A DNA stretch of 64,000 bases, taken from Amycolatopsis sp. cg9. GTDB lineage: Bacteria; Actinomycetota; Actinomycetes; Mycobacteriales; Pseudonocardiaceae. Positions 8,470 to 15,725 of the stretch are shown here, in pieces. Each line of letters starts with the position of its first letter. Position 1 is the first letter of the stretch. The stretch covers positions 2,728,001-2,792,000 of the forward strand of contig NZ_CP166850.1 in the NCBI RefSeq assembly GCF_041346945.1, read 5' to 3'. A program made the translations under genes and the position numbers. The notes below the pieces were generated by a model, which did no database searches, was not told where the DNA came from, and saw only the letters and a program-made list of their open reading frames with translations.

Positions 8470-8832
8470 ATGGACAGCAGCACGATGAAACGGGCCGGAG
8501 CCGCGGTGCTCGGGGCGGGCGCCCTGCTCGCCATCGGACTGGCCGGGGCCACCCCGGCCTCGGCCGACGAGCTCCCCAAGGGCGTGCACTCGGCGCTCGG
8601 CAGCACCGGCGGAGCGCAGGCGGACCACGTCCAGACCTGGGTGACCACCCACATCGACAGCGACGACTGGACGGCCAACGTGCGGATCGACTACGGCCGC
8701 AGCGGCGCCTGGACGCACTGTTCGGACGGCTCCGACATCCACGGGCCGCTGCAGGGGCCGGGCTACTGGGCCTTCGGCGGCAACTGCTACGGCCACGGGA
8801 CGATCACCAACTACGGCTGGTACGACGGCTGA
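8470..8832 (+). CDS. Small secreted protein, unknown function
   Basis: 120 residues with a clear Sec signal peptide (MKRAG, a hydrophobic core ALLAIGLAGA, and a cleavage site near TPASA-DE). The mature part of about 85 residues is polar, rich in Gly, Asp, Trp and Tyr, and has two cysteines (HCSDG and GNCYG) that could form a disulfide. The sequence ends in a Gly/Tyr-rich tail. I do not recognise the family. The ATG follows a GGAGGGATCG ribosome site. The gene stands alone and ends in front of a strong hairpin. Confidence 0.65.
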   Translation: MDSSTMKRAGAAVLGAGALLAIGLAGATPASADELPKGVHSALGSTGGAQADHVQTWVTTHIDSDDWTANVRIDYGRSGAWTHCSDGSDIHGPLQGPGYWAFGGNCYGHGTITNYGWYDG

Positions 8833-8841
8833 TCCCGCGGC

Positions 8842-8875
8842 CGGGCCCTCCCTCGCGGAAGCGGGGGAGGGCCCG
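8842..8875. terminator. Bidirectional terminator hairpin
   Basis: Two perfect 11-base arms (8842-8852 and 8865-8875, CGGGCCCTCCC / GGGAGGGCCCG) enclose a further four pairs and a GGAA tetraloop, giving a 15-pair stem with one G-T pair. It sits between the convergent secreted-protein gene and hmgA. There is no T-run, as is usual in actinomycetes. Confidence 0.75.
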
Positions 8876-8881
8876 TTGCCG

Positions 8882-10054
8882 TCAGCCGGCCGGACCGCGC
8901 CGCGACCACGTCCACGCGTAACCGGGGTCCTCGGACGCGTCGGCGGCCTCGCCGAGCTCCAGCGGCGCGAACGTGTCGACCATGACCGCGGTCTCGTCGA
9001 AGAACTCCGCGCCGATCGACGCCTCCGCCGCGCCCGGCTGCGGGCCGTGCGTGAAACCGGACGGGTGCAGCGACAGCGAGCCGACGCCGATGCCCGAGCC
9101 CTTCCGGGCTTCGTAGTTGCCGCGCACGTAGAACATCAGCTCGTCGGAGTCGACGTTCGCGTGGTTGTACGGCACCGGGATCGAGTCCTCGTGGTAGTCG
9201 ACCTTCCGCGGGCAGAAGGAGCAGACGACGAAGTTCGGGCCCTCGAACGTCTGGTGCACCGGCGGCGGCTGGTGCACGCGGCCGGTGATCGGCTCGAAGT
9301 CGTCGATGTTGAACGCCCACGGGTACAGGCAGCCGTCCCAGCCGACGACGTCGAACGGGTGCGTCGCGTAGGTGTAGCGCGTGAGGCCCGCGCGGTGCCG
9401 CACGAGCACCTCGACGTCCTCGCCGTCCACCACCAGCGGCGCCGACGGCCCGCGGATGTCGCGCTCGCAGTACGGCGCGTGCTCCAGGAACTGGCCCTTC
9501 GCCGACAGGTACCGCTTCGGCGGGCCGATGTGGCCGCGCGCCTCCAGCGTGAAGAGGTTGACCTCGCCGTGGGGGACGACCCGGTAGGTGCACGACGTCG
9601 GGATCACGAGGTAGTCGCCGTCGCCGACGTCGATGCTGCCGTAGATCGTCTCGACGGTCGCGGAGCCGCCGTGGACGTAGAAGAGCTCGTCGCCGGCCGC
9701 GTTGCGGTACAGCGGGCTGGGCGCGGTCGCGGTGACGAAGCCGATGGTGACGTCGGCGTTGCCGAACAGCCGGCGCCGGTCGGTCACGGCGTCGGTCTCG
9801 CCGCCGAACTTGAGGTCCTGGGTCTTGAAGGCCCGCGGCTTGAGCGGCAGGTTCGGCGTGAGCGACCCGCGGTCCTCCTCGACCGTGACGGCGTCGACGA
9901 TCGCCGTCGGCAGGCCGCGGTGGTAGAGCAGGGCGGAGTCGGCCGAGAAGCCCTCGACCCCCATCAGCTCCTCCGCGTAGAGGCCGCCGTCCGGCTTGCG
10001 GAACGCGGTGTGCCGCTTGTGCGGGATCTCGCCTACTCGCCGGTAGTAAGGCAT
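8882..10054 (-). CDS. hmgA: Homogentisate 1,2-dioxygenase
   Basis: 390 residues, the short actinobacterial form. It opens the aromatic ring of homogentisate with O2 and Fe(II) to give maleylacetoacetate, in tyrosine and phenylalanine breakdown in the cytosol. Typical segments are PYYRRVGEIPHKRHT at the start, a cupin core with FYVHGGSATVET and GDYLVIPTSCTYRV, and the iron-site region near the end (YHEDSIPVPYNHANVDSDE in part, then LSLHPSGFTHGPQPG). The ATG at 10054 has an AGGAGGGC ribosome site. The upstream region contains a TTGACA-like -35 element (10130-10135, minus strand) and two palindromes. Control by the IclR regulator encoded nearby is likely. Confidence 0.92.
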   Translation of the reverse strand: MPYYRRVGEIPHKRHTAFRKPDGGLYAEELMGVEGFSADSALLYHRGLPTAIVDAVTVEEDRGSLTPNLPLKPRAFKTQDLKFGGETDAVTDRRRLFGNADVTIGFVTATAPSPLYRNAAGDELFYVHGGSATVETIYGSIDVGDGDYLVIPTSCTYRVVPHGEVNLFTLEARGHIGPPKRYLSAKGQFLEHAPYCERDIRGPSAPLVVDGEDVEVLVRHRAGLTRYTYATHPFDVVGWDGCLYPWAFNIDDFEPITGRVHQPPPVHQTFEGPNFVVCSFCPRKVDYHEDSIPVPYNHANVDSDELMFYVRGNYEARKGSGIGVGSLSLHPSGFTHGPQPGAAEASIGAEFFDETAVMVDTFAPLELGEAADASEDPGYAWTWSRRGPAG

Positions 10055-10074
10055 CGGCGTGCCCTCCTGAACGT

Positions 10075-10089
10075 GTCCGCTGTGCGGAC
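10075..10089. promoter_or_regulatory. IclR-type operator candidate upstream of hmgA
   Basis: GTCCGC-TGT-GCGGAC is a perfect 15-base palindrome. It lies 20 bases before the hmgA start and just before the divergent operon that encodes an IclR regulator. IclR-family regulators commonly bind 15-base palindromes with a 3-base centre. Confidence 0.6.
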
Positions 10090-10101
10090 GATTTTGTCCT
10101 C

Positions 10102-10995
10102 ATGTCGTACGCTACTAGCGTGTCAGTCGTGTCAAGCGCTGTGGAACTCACGCCCCCCGGCCCCCGTGGGATTCCTCCCCTGTTCGCGAGGCTCGTCGAC
10201 GACTCGGCGCTGTTCCCTCCGGGCGATGCGGCCATGCCCGAAGCCCTGCGCGCGCATTTCGCGAGCCGGGAGTCCGAACACGCCGGTGTCCTGGGGGTTT
10301 TTCTCTGTCAGGCCTCCCGGTTGCCGGAACTGATCACCGAGTTGATCAAGATCAAGCCGAAGCAGCCGCTGCCGCTGTCGCTGATCATCGACACCGGTCT
10401 CGGCGGCGTCCCGAAGGCCATCTCGATCGTCGAGTCGCGCAGTGAGCTGCTGGCGCTGCGGATGGTCGAGATGCCCGCGCCGTCGGACGTCGACGAGGTG
10501 TGGCTGGAGCGCGTCTCGGAGTTCGTCCCCGAAGACGTCATCCGCGTGGTCGAGCCGCGGCGCGGCGTCGGCTGGCTGGACGGCGTGCGCAAGGTGATCG
10601 AGCACGGCAGCTGGCCGAAGATCCGCTGCGGCGGCAAGGCGGGGGAGAACTTCCCCAACGTCGACGAGGTCGCGGACTTCCTCGCCGTGGTCTCCGGGTC
10701 CAGCGGGGCCTCGTTCAAGGCGACGAACAGCCTGCACCGCGCGGTCCGGCACACGGACCCGGACACCGGCTTCGTGCACCACGGCTTCCTCAACCTGCTC
10801 GTGGCGTCCGCGCGCAGCCTCGCCGGCGGGGACGTCCGGGCGGCGCTGGAGTCGACCGACGCCCAGGCGCTGGCCGACGAAGCCCGTGCGCTGTCCGAAC
10901 CGGCCGCGAAGGCCGTGCGGGCGCTCTTCGCGTCCTACGCGGCGGCGTCGTTCGAGGAGCCGGTCGCCGACCTGGGCGAACTCGGCTTGCTGTGA
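10102..10995 (+). CDS. Conserved protein of unknown function, coupled to IclR gene
   Basis: 297 residues from the ATG at 10102; GTG codons at 10120, 10129 and 10141 are also possible starts, and homologues that I recall begin close to the VELTPPGPRGIPPLF segment. The protein is soluble with an alternating strand/helix pattern (LSLIIDTGLGG, ALRMVEMPAPSDVDE, KIRCGGKAGENFPN), suggestive of a barrel-like fold. I do not recognise an enzyme family. It is divergent from hmgA and its stop overlaps the start of an IclR regulator (GTGA), so it probably belongs to the same regulon. A role near aromatic breakdown is inferred from position only. Confidence 0.65.
   Translation: MSYATSVSVVSSAVELTPPGPRGIPPLFARLVDDSALFPPGDAAMPEALRAHFASRESEHAGVLGVFLCQASRLPELITELIKIKPKQPLPLSLIIDTGLGGVPKAISIVESRSELLALRMVEMPAPSDVDEVWLERVSEFVPEDVIRVVEPRRGVGWLDGVRKVIEHGSWPKIRCGGKAGENFPNVDEVADFLAVVSGSSGASFKATNSLHRAVRHTDPDTGFVHHGFLNLLVASARSLAGGDVRAALESTDAQALADEARALSEPAAKAVRALFASYAAASFEEPVADLGELGLL
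10109..10121. promoter_or_regulatory. Second palindrome in hmgA divergent promoter
   Basis: ACGCTA-C-TAGCGT is a perfect 13-base palindrome positioned between a TTGACA-like -35 (10130-10135, minus strand) and the hmgA start, where the -10 regions of both directions should lie. If the divergent gene starts at 10102 the palindrome is inside its coding region, which argues for a later start. Confidence 0.4.
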
Positions 10996-11633
10996 CCAGC
11001 CGGGAGGGGTCGCTGACGCTCGACCGCGGGTTGGCGCTGCTGCAGGCAGTGGCCGACGCCGGCGGCGACGCGGCGACCATCTCCGAGCTGGCGGTCACCA
11101 TCGGGGCCAGCCGCGCGGCCGTCTACCGGCTGCTCGTGCCGCTGTCGGAGCGCGGGCTGGTCTGGCGCGACGGCACCAAGGTCCGGCTCGGCGTCGGGCT
11201 GCTGCGGCTGGCCGGGCAGGTGCTCCCGCAGCTGCGGGACGCGGCCGGCCCGGTGTTGCGCGAGCTGGCCGAGAAGGTCGGCGCGACCGCGCACCTGTCG
11301 GTCGCGCAGGGGACGCAAGCGCTTGCGGTGGCCGTCGTCGAGCCGTCCTGGACGAGCTTCCACGTCGCCTACCGGGTCGGGAGCCGGCACTCGCTGACGG
11401 CCGGCGCGGCGGGCAAGGCGATGTCGTTGCGGCCCGGCGGCGAGGGCTGGGTGACTTCGGCGGGCGAGCTGGAGGCGGGCGCGTCCGGCGTCGCGGCGCC
11501 GGTCCGCGGGGTACCGGGGCTGAAGGCGAGCGTCGGCGTCGTCTCGATGGAGCCCTTGAAGGCCGCCGAGGTGGGTCCGCAGGTCGTCGCGGCCGCGCTC
11601 CGGCTGGCCGACATCCTGAAGACCGACGGCTAA
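10992..11633 (+). CDS. IclR-family transcriptional regulator
   Basis: 213 residues. The N-terminal winged helix (LTLDRGLALLQAVADAG, TISELAVTIGASRAAVYRLLVPL) is followed by the IclR effector domain (PVLRELAEKVGATAHLSVAQG, and HSLTAGAAGKAMS). The GTG at 10992 overlaps the previous stop as GTGA, so translation is coupled. The effector domain is slightly short at its end compared with typical 250-residue members. The palindromes in the hmgA promoter are the obvious target. It probably represses hmgA and its own operon until a pathway intermediate accumulates; the inducer is not known. Confidence 0.88.
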   Translation: MTSREGSLTLDRGLALLQAVADAGGDAATISELAVTIGASRAAVYRLLVPLSERGLVWRDGTKVRLGVGLLRLAGQVLPQLRDAAGPVLRELAEKVGATAHLSVAQGTQALAVAVVEPSWTSFHVAYRVGSRHSLTAGAAGKAMSLRPGGEGWVTSAGELEAGASGVAAPVRGVPGLKASVGVVSMEPLKAAEVGPQVVAAALRLADILKTDG

Positions 11634-12277
11634 CGCAGCGGCCGGACCATCGTCAGCAGCAGCGTGACGTCGACGGTGAACAGCAGCCGCTCGAACAGGC
11701 CGAGCGTGACCTCCTGGTTCGCCGGACCGAGCACGAGCGTGAGGACGAACCCGCCGAGCACCACGCCGACGCTGGCGAAGCTCGCCGTGGCCAGGCGCCG
11801 GATCGTCGTCCGGCGCGGCTCCCACGGGCAGCGCTCGCGCCCCTTCTTCGTCAGCACGAACGCGGCCGCGGGCAGCGCGACGAACGCCGTGAGCGCGGCG
11901 AGGTTGTGGACCTGCCCGGCCAGCGAGCGCGCCTGCCCGTCGGGGTCGACGGGCACGAGCCCGCACACGAGCAGCCCGGCCGACCACACGCCGAGCAGCA
12001 CGCAGACGGCGGTGGTGCCCGGTCGGTGCGCTTTCGCGATGCCGGCGAGCAGGGCGACCGAGCCGAGCGAGAGCGCCAGGCACATCACGCTGAACAGCGG
12101 CGCCGCCGACGCCGAGCCGAGCTTGCCGTAGACGTACTCCGAGAGCGTCTGCCAGATCGGGCTGACCTGGCCGGAGAGCCGCAGGTGCAGGTCGATCGAG
12201 ATGGCCACGGCGAGGCCGATGCCGCCGAGCGCGATCCGGCCGTGCAGCGGCGAGACCGCAGGCAGGGGCTTGTTCAC
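11630..12277 (-). CDS. DUF998 family membrane protein
   Basis: 215 residues with about six membrane spans. The pattern fits DUF998: a first span with GRIALGGIGLAVAISIDLHL, then WQTLSEYVYG (the conserved SEYxxG motif), PVDPDG and VHNLAALTAFVALPAA. The family has no established biochemical role. The start is GTG at 12277. The stop overlaps that of the convergent IclR gene by four bases. A hairpin lies over its ribosome site (12289-12306). Confidence 0.82.
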   Translation of the reverse strand: MNKPLPAVSPLHGRIALGGIGLAVAISIDLHLRLSGQVSPIWQTLSEYVYGKLGSASAAPLFSVMCLALSLGSVALLAGIAKAHRPGTTAVCVLLGVWSAGLLVCGLVPVDPDGQARSLAGQVHNLAALTAFVALPAAAFVLTKKGRERCPWEPRRTTIRRLATASFASVGVVLGGFVLTLVLGPANQEVTLGLFERLLFTVDVTLLLTMVRPLR

Positions 12278-12288
12278 CTGGCTTCCAC

Positions 12289-12306
12289 CCTTTCGTTTCC
12301 GAAAGG
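12289..12306 (-). promoter_or_regulatory. Hairpin over the ribosome site of the DUF998 gene
   Basis: In the minus-strand transcript the sequence folds as CCTTTCG-GAAA-CGAAAGG, seven pairs with a GNRA loop. The 3' arm runs into AAAGGGTGG, the only ribosome site before the GTG at 12277. It may control translation or serve as terminator of the upstream transporter gene. Confidence 0.45.
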
Positions 12307-12333
12307 TTACCCGGTGAACCTGTGAGGCAGCGG

Positions 12334-12933
12334 TCAGAAGGCCAGCTGGAGCAGGGCGAACGCCGAGAAGCCGGCGAAGACGAACCCGGCGCAGCGCTGG
12401 ATCAGCTTCGGCTTGATCCGGCTGCGGATCTTCGCGCCGATGAACACGGCCAGCCCGGCGACGACGACGAGCGCGGCGAAGGCGCCGACGCCGACGGCGA
12501 CCGGGTTGCCGATCCGGGCGGCGAGACTGGCGGTGGCGAGCTGGGAGGCGTCACCCCACTCGGCGGCGAAGAGCACGCCGAACGACGTCATCGCGGAGCG
12601 CAGGAAGGACAGCGGCGCCGGGCCGACGCGCGAAGCGTCTTCCCCGGCTTCGTCCGCTTCGCTGAATCCCTCGCGAAGGAGCATGAAAGAACCGAGGCCG
12701 AACATCGCCGCGACGACGAGGGAAAGAACGACGTCCGGCAACAGCGTCAGGAAGCTGCCGAACGCGACCGCGATGACGCATTGCACGGCGAACGCGGCGC
12801 ACACGCCGGCGAATACCGGACCACCGCGGAAACGGGTGGTCAGGACCAGGGTCGCGACCAGTGTCTTGTCCGGCAGCTCCACGGCGAGGACCAGGCCGAA
12901 CGCGCTGATCAGCGCCACCATCGCGGAAGTCAT
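12334..12933 (-). CDS. TMEM165/GDT1 (UPF0016) family cation transporter
   Basis: 199 residues, six predicted membrane spans in two repeats joined by an acidic loop. Both family signatures are present: E19-LPDKT in the first half and E124-WGDAS in the second (general form ExGD[KR][ST]). Characterised relatives move Mn2+ or Ca2+ out of the cytoplasm in exchange for protons. The length fits the family. The ATG at 12933 is preceded by AAAGGGG at a slightly long distance, and that site is part of a hairpin (12946-12971). I did not find the conserved core of a Mn2+ riboswitch there. Confidence 0.88.
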   Translation of the reverse strand: MTSAMVALISAFGLVLAVELPDKTLVATLVLTTRFRGGPVFAGVCAAFAVQCVIAVAFGSFLTLLPDVVLSLVVAAMFGLGSFMLLREGFSEADEAGEDASRVGPAPLSFLRSAMTSFGVLFAAEWGDASQLATASLAARIGNPVAVGVGAFAALVVVAGLAVFIGAKIRSRIKPKLIQRCAGFVFAGFSAFALLQLAF

Positions 12934-12945
12934 GTGATTTCTTCG

Positions 12946-12971
12946 CCCCTTTCACTGCAACGATAAAGGGG
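12946..12971 (-). promoter_or_regulatory. Hairpin enclosing the ribosome site of the GDT1 gene
   Basis: CCCCTTT (12946-12952) and AAAGGGG (12965-12971) are perfectly complementary. In the minus-strand mRNA the 3' arm is AAAGGGG, the probable ribosome site 12 bases before the start. Folding would hide it. A leader-based control is possible but unproven. Confidence 0.4.
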
Positions 12972-13060
12972 AGATTCAGAGAGCCGCAAGCTGATGGCGA
13001 ACGCGAAATCGGCTGATCGGTGGTCATGAATTTGTCATCCTGGCCGGGCGCACAATTTTT

Positions 13061-13079
13061 TTCGGCGTGCCGAATTTTT
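13061..13079 (+). terminator. Rho-independent-like hairpin with T-run ahead of S41 gene
   Basis: TTCGG-CGTG-CCGAA followed by TTTTT, preceded by a further T-run, within an AT-rich patch that is rare in this genome. It reads on the plus strand, 29 bases before the peptidase start, where no plus-strand gene precedes it. It could be a leader attenuator; the T-runs could also be promoter elements. Confidence 0.4.
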
Positions 13080-13107
13080 GTTTGCGGGCTGCGGTAGGTT
13101 GGTGGGC

Positions 13108-14100
13108 ATGGGGTCTGAGGCGCGTGCTGCGCAGGTCAACGAGGTCATCCGCCGGCTGGAAGCGCACTACGTGTTCCCCGACGTCGCCGCGAAGCTGGCG
13201 GACGCGCTCCGCGGTCGGCTTGGTGACGGTGCGTATGCGGACGTCGACGACGCCGAGTTCGCGACGCTCGTCACAGCCGACCTCCAGTCGGTCAACGGCG
13301 ACCCGCACCTGCGCCTGCGCCACCACGCCGACCCGGTCGCCGACGACGGCGACGCGGCGATGAACTCCGAGGACTTCCGGATCGAGGCCGAGCTCGAGGG
13401 CTTCGGCGTCGCGGCGGTCCAGCGGCTGGCCGGCAACGTCGGCTACCTCGACACGACGATGCTGTACCCGGCGGAGCTGGCCGGTCCCGCGATCTCGGCC
13501 GCGATGACGCTGCTCGCGACGACCGACGCGCTGCTGCTGGACGTGCGCCGCAACCGCGGCGGCAGCCCCGGGACCAGCGCGCTGCTCCAGACCTACCTGG
13601 TCGACGAGCAGGTGCACTACCTCGACATCTACGAGCGCGAGGGCGACCGGACGACCCAGATGTGGACGCTGCCGTACGTACCGGGCCCGCGGTTCGGCGG
13701 CACGAAACCGATCTGGGTGCTGACCGGCCCGCGGACGTTCTCCGGCGGCGAGGACCTGGCGTTCTCGCTCCAGCAGCAGGGCCGCGCGAAGACGGTCGGC
13801 GAGGCCACCCGCGGCGGAGCGCACCCGCGTGAGCAGTACAAAGTGGACACCTACCTCGACGTGACGGTGTCGATCGCGCGCTCGCTCCACCCCGAGACGG
13901 GGGAGAACTGGGAAGGCACCGGCGTCCGCCCGGACCTCCCGGTGGCGGCGGACGAGGCGTTCGACACCGCGTACGAGCTGGCGCTGCGCCACGTCCTGGA
14001 ACTGGGGGACGATGGCCCGCGCCGCGCGGTGGCGGACGAGGCCCGGCGGACGCTCGACCAGGTGAAGGACGTTGGTCCTGGGGTGGACAGGACCGTTTGA
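13108..14100 (+). CDS. S41 family (IRBP/tail-specific-like) peptidase
   Basis: 330 residues. The N-terminal helical part (VIRRLEAHYVFPDVAAKLAD) and the core (GYLDTTMLYPAE, LLLDVRRNRGGSP) are typical of the S41B branch related to retinoid-binding protein and C-terminal-processing peptidases. The nucleophile should be the Ser of RTFSGGEDLAF, followed by VGEATRGGAHP. There is no PDZ domain and no signal peptide, so the protein is probably cytoplasmic. The ATG at 13108 is the only start that leaves the N-terminal helix intact. The gene ends just 38 bases before cydA and may be transcribed into it. Confidence 0.85.
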   Translation: MGSEARAAQVNEVIRRLEAHYVFPDVAAKLADALRGRLGDGAYADVDDAEFATLVTADLQSVNGDPHLRLRHHADPVADDGDAAMNSEDFRIEAELEGFGVAAVQRLAGNVGYLDTTMLYPAELAGPAISAAMTLLATTDALLLDVRRNRGGSPGTSALLQTYLVDEQVHYLDIYEREGDRTTQMWTLPYVPGPRFGGTKPIWVLTGPRTFSGGEDLAFSLQQQGRAKTVGEATRGGAHPREQYKVDTYLDVTVSIARSLHPETGENWEGTGVRPDLPVAADEAFDTAYELALRHVLELGDDGPRRAVADEARRTLDQVKDVGPGVDRTV

Positions 14101-14138
14101 TCTAGCTGCCCCGCCGGCGCCGGAGCACGCTGGACCAC

Positions 14139-15611
14139 GTGGAGGTCCTTGAGCTAGCGCGGTGGCAGTTCGGCATCACCACCGTCTACCACTTCCTGAT
14201 GGTCCCGCTGACCATCGGGCTGTCGATCCTGGTCGCGGCGATGCAGACCGCCTGGGTCCGCACCGGCGAGCTGCGGCACCTGAAGATGACGAAGTTCTGG
14301 GGCAAGCTGCTGCTGGTCAACTTCGCGATGGGCGTCGTGACCGGCATCGTGCAGGAGTTCCAGTTCGGGATGAACTGGAGCGCGTACTCCCGCTTCGTCG
14401 GCGACGTCTTCGGCGCGCCGCTCGCGATGGAGGGGCTCGTCGCGTTCTTCGTCGAGTCGACGTTCCTCGGCCTGTGGATCTTCGGCTGGGACCGGCTGCC
14501 GAAGAAGGTGCACCTGGCCTGCGCGTGGGCGTTTTCGCTGGCCACGATGGCCTCGGCGTACTTCATCCTCGCGGCGAACTCCTGGATGCAGCACCCGGTC
14601 GGCGTGACGTTCGAGAACGGCAAGCCGACGATGAACTCGATCTGGGCGGTGCTGACGAACAACACGGCGCTGGCCGCGATCCCGCACACCCTGGCGGGCG
14701 CGTTCTCGGTGGCGGCGGCGTTCCTGGTCGGCGTCGCGGGCTGGCACCTCTGGCGCAAGCGCGGCCACCTCGACGTGTGGCGCTCGTCGCTGCGCCTCGG
14801 CGGCTGGGTCGGCGTGGCCGCGTTCGCGGTCCTCGCGATCACCGGCGACGCGCAGGGCAAGCTGATGTTCGAGCAGCAGCCGATGAAGATGGCGTCGGCG
14901 GAAGCGCTGTGCCACACGGAGAAACCGGCGAGCTTCTCGATCATCGCGATCGGCGACGTCGCGGGGTCGAACTGCGAGGACGTCAAGACGTTCAACGTGC
15001 CGGCGCTGCTGTCCTTCCTGGCGCACAACGACTTCAAGACCGAGGTCAAGGGTGTCGAGGACCTGATCACGGAGTACCAGGCGAAGTACGGCACGAACTA
15101 CCCGGACGACCCGGACCTCGGCTCGCTGGCCGGCAAGCCGATCGACTACGTGCCCAACCTCCCGGTGACGTACTGGGGCTTCCGCATGATGATCGGCTTC
15201 GGCGCGGTCTCGGCGGGCATCGGGCTCCTGGCCCTGTGGCTGACCCGCCGCGACCGGATCCCGACCGGCCGTTGGTTCCCGCTCCTGGTTCTGGGCGGCA
15301 TCGCGACGCCGTTCCTCGGCAACAGCGCGGGCTGGATCTTCACGGAGATGGGCCGTCAGCCGTTCGTGGTCGCCCCGAACCCGTCGGGCGTCGACGGGGT
15401 GTGGATGTTCACGGCCCAGGCGGTGTCGCGGTTGACGACCGGCGAGGTCTGGACGTCGCTGATCGCCCTGACCACGGTGTACGCGGCCCTCGGCCTGGTC
15501 GAGCTGTACCTGATGCGCAAGTACGTCCGCGGCGGCGTCGAAGCGGTGATGCCGCCGGAAAAGAAGGATTCCGACAAACCGGGCGAGGACACGCTCGCCT
15601 TCGCCTACTGA
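14139..15611 (+). CDS. cydA: Cytochrome bd ubiquinol oxidase subunit I
   Basis: 490 residues, about nine membrane spans. It carries the haems b558, b595 and d and oxidises quinol in the cell membrane while reducing O2 to water with high affinity. Typical sequences are LARWQFGITTVYHFLMVPLT at the start (axial His near residue 18), GMNWSAYSRFVGDVFG, and GWIFTEMGRQPFVV. The quinol loop is the short type found in actinobacteria. The start is GTG at 14139. It heads the cydA-cydB-cydDC operon. Only 38 bases separate it from the S41 peptidase gene, so any separate promoter must overlap that gene. Confidence 0.95.
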   Translation: MEVLELARWQFGITTVYHFLMVPLTIGLSILVAAMQTAWVRTGELRHLKMTKFWGKLLLVNFAMGVVTGIVQEFQFGMNWSAYSRFVGDVFGAPLAMEGLVAFFVESTFLGLWIFGWDRLPKKVHLACAWAFSLATMASAYFILAANSWMQHPVGVTFENGKPTMNSIWAVLTNNTALAAIPHTLAGAFSVAAAFLVGVAGWHLWRKRGHLDVWRSSLRLGGWVGVAAFAVLAITGDAQGKLMFEQQPMKMASAEALCHTEKPASFSIIAIGDVAGSNCEDVKTFNVPALLSFLAHNDFKTEVKGVEDLITEYQAKYGTNYPDDPDLGSLAGKPIDYVPNLPVTYWGFRMMIGFGAVSAGIGLLALWLTRRDRIPTGRWFPLLVLGGIATPFLGNSAGWIFTEMGRQPFVVAPNPSGVDGVWMFTAQAVSRLTTGEVWTSLIALTTVYAALGLVELYLMRKYVRGGVEAVMPPEKKDSDKPGEDTLAFAY

Positions 15612-15650
15612 GGTGCTGACGATGAGTGTCGATCCGATCACCCTCGTGGG

Positions 15651-15694
15651 TTACCCACAGCCAGCCTGTGGACAACTCCCCAGGCTGTGGACAA
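15651..15694. promoter_or_regulatory. Cluster of three DnaA-box-like sites between cydA and cydB
   Basis: TTACCCACA (15651-15659) and two copies of TGTGGACAA (15667-15675 and 15686-15694), the reverse complement of TTGTCCACA, the preferred DnaA box in GC-rich actinomycetes. The last two lie in a direct repeat of 19-base period. The spacer is 114 bases long, unusually large for a tight cyd operon. Confidence 0.55.
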
Positions 15695-15725
15695 CTCAGG
15701 GCAACCGTGTGGGAGGAGTGGCCCG

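Noticed and set aside
12934..13060. Mn2+ (yybP-ykoY) riboswitch before the GDT1 gene
   Set aside because: The transporter family would fit, but I could not find the conserved internal-loop core; only a simple hairpin over the ribosome site is visible.
14101..14138. Rex or DevR operator before cydA
   Set aside because: The 38-base spacer contains neither TTGTGAA-type nor GGGACTT-type sequences.
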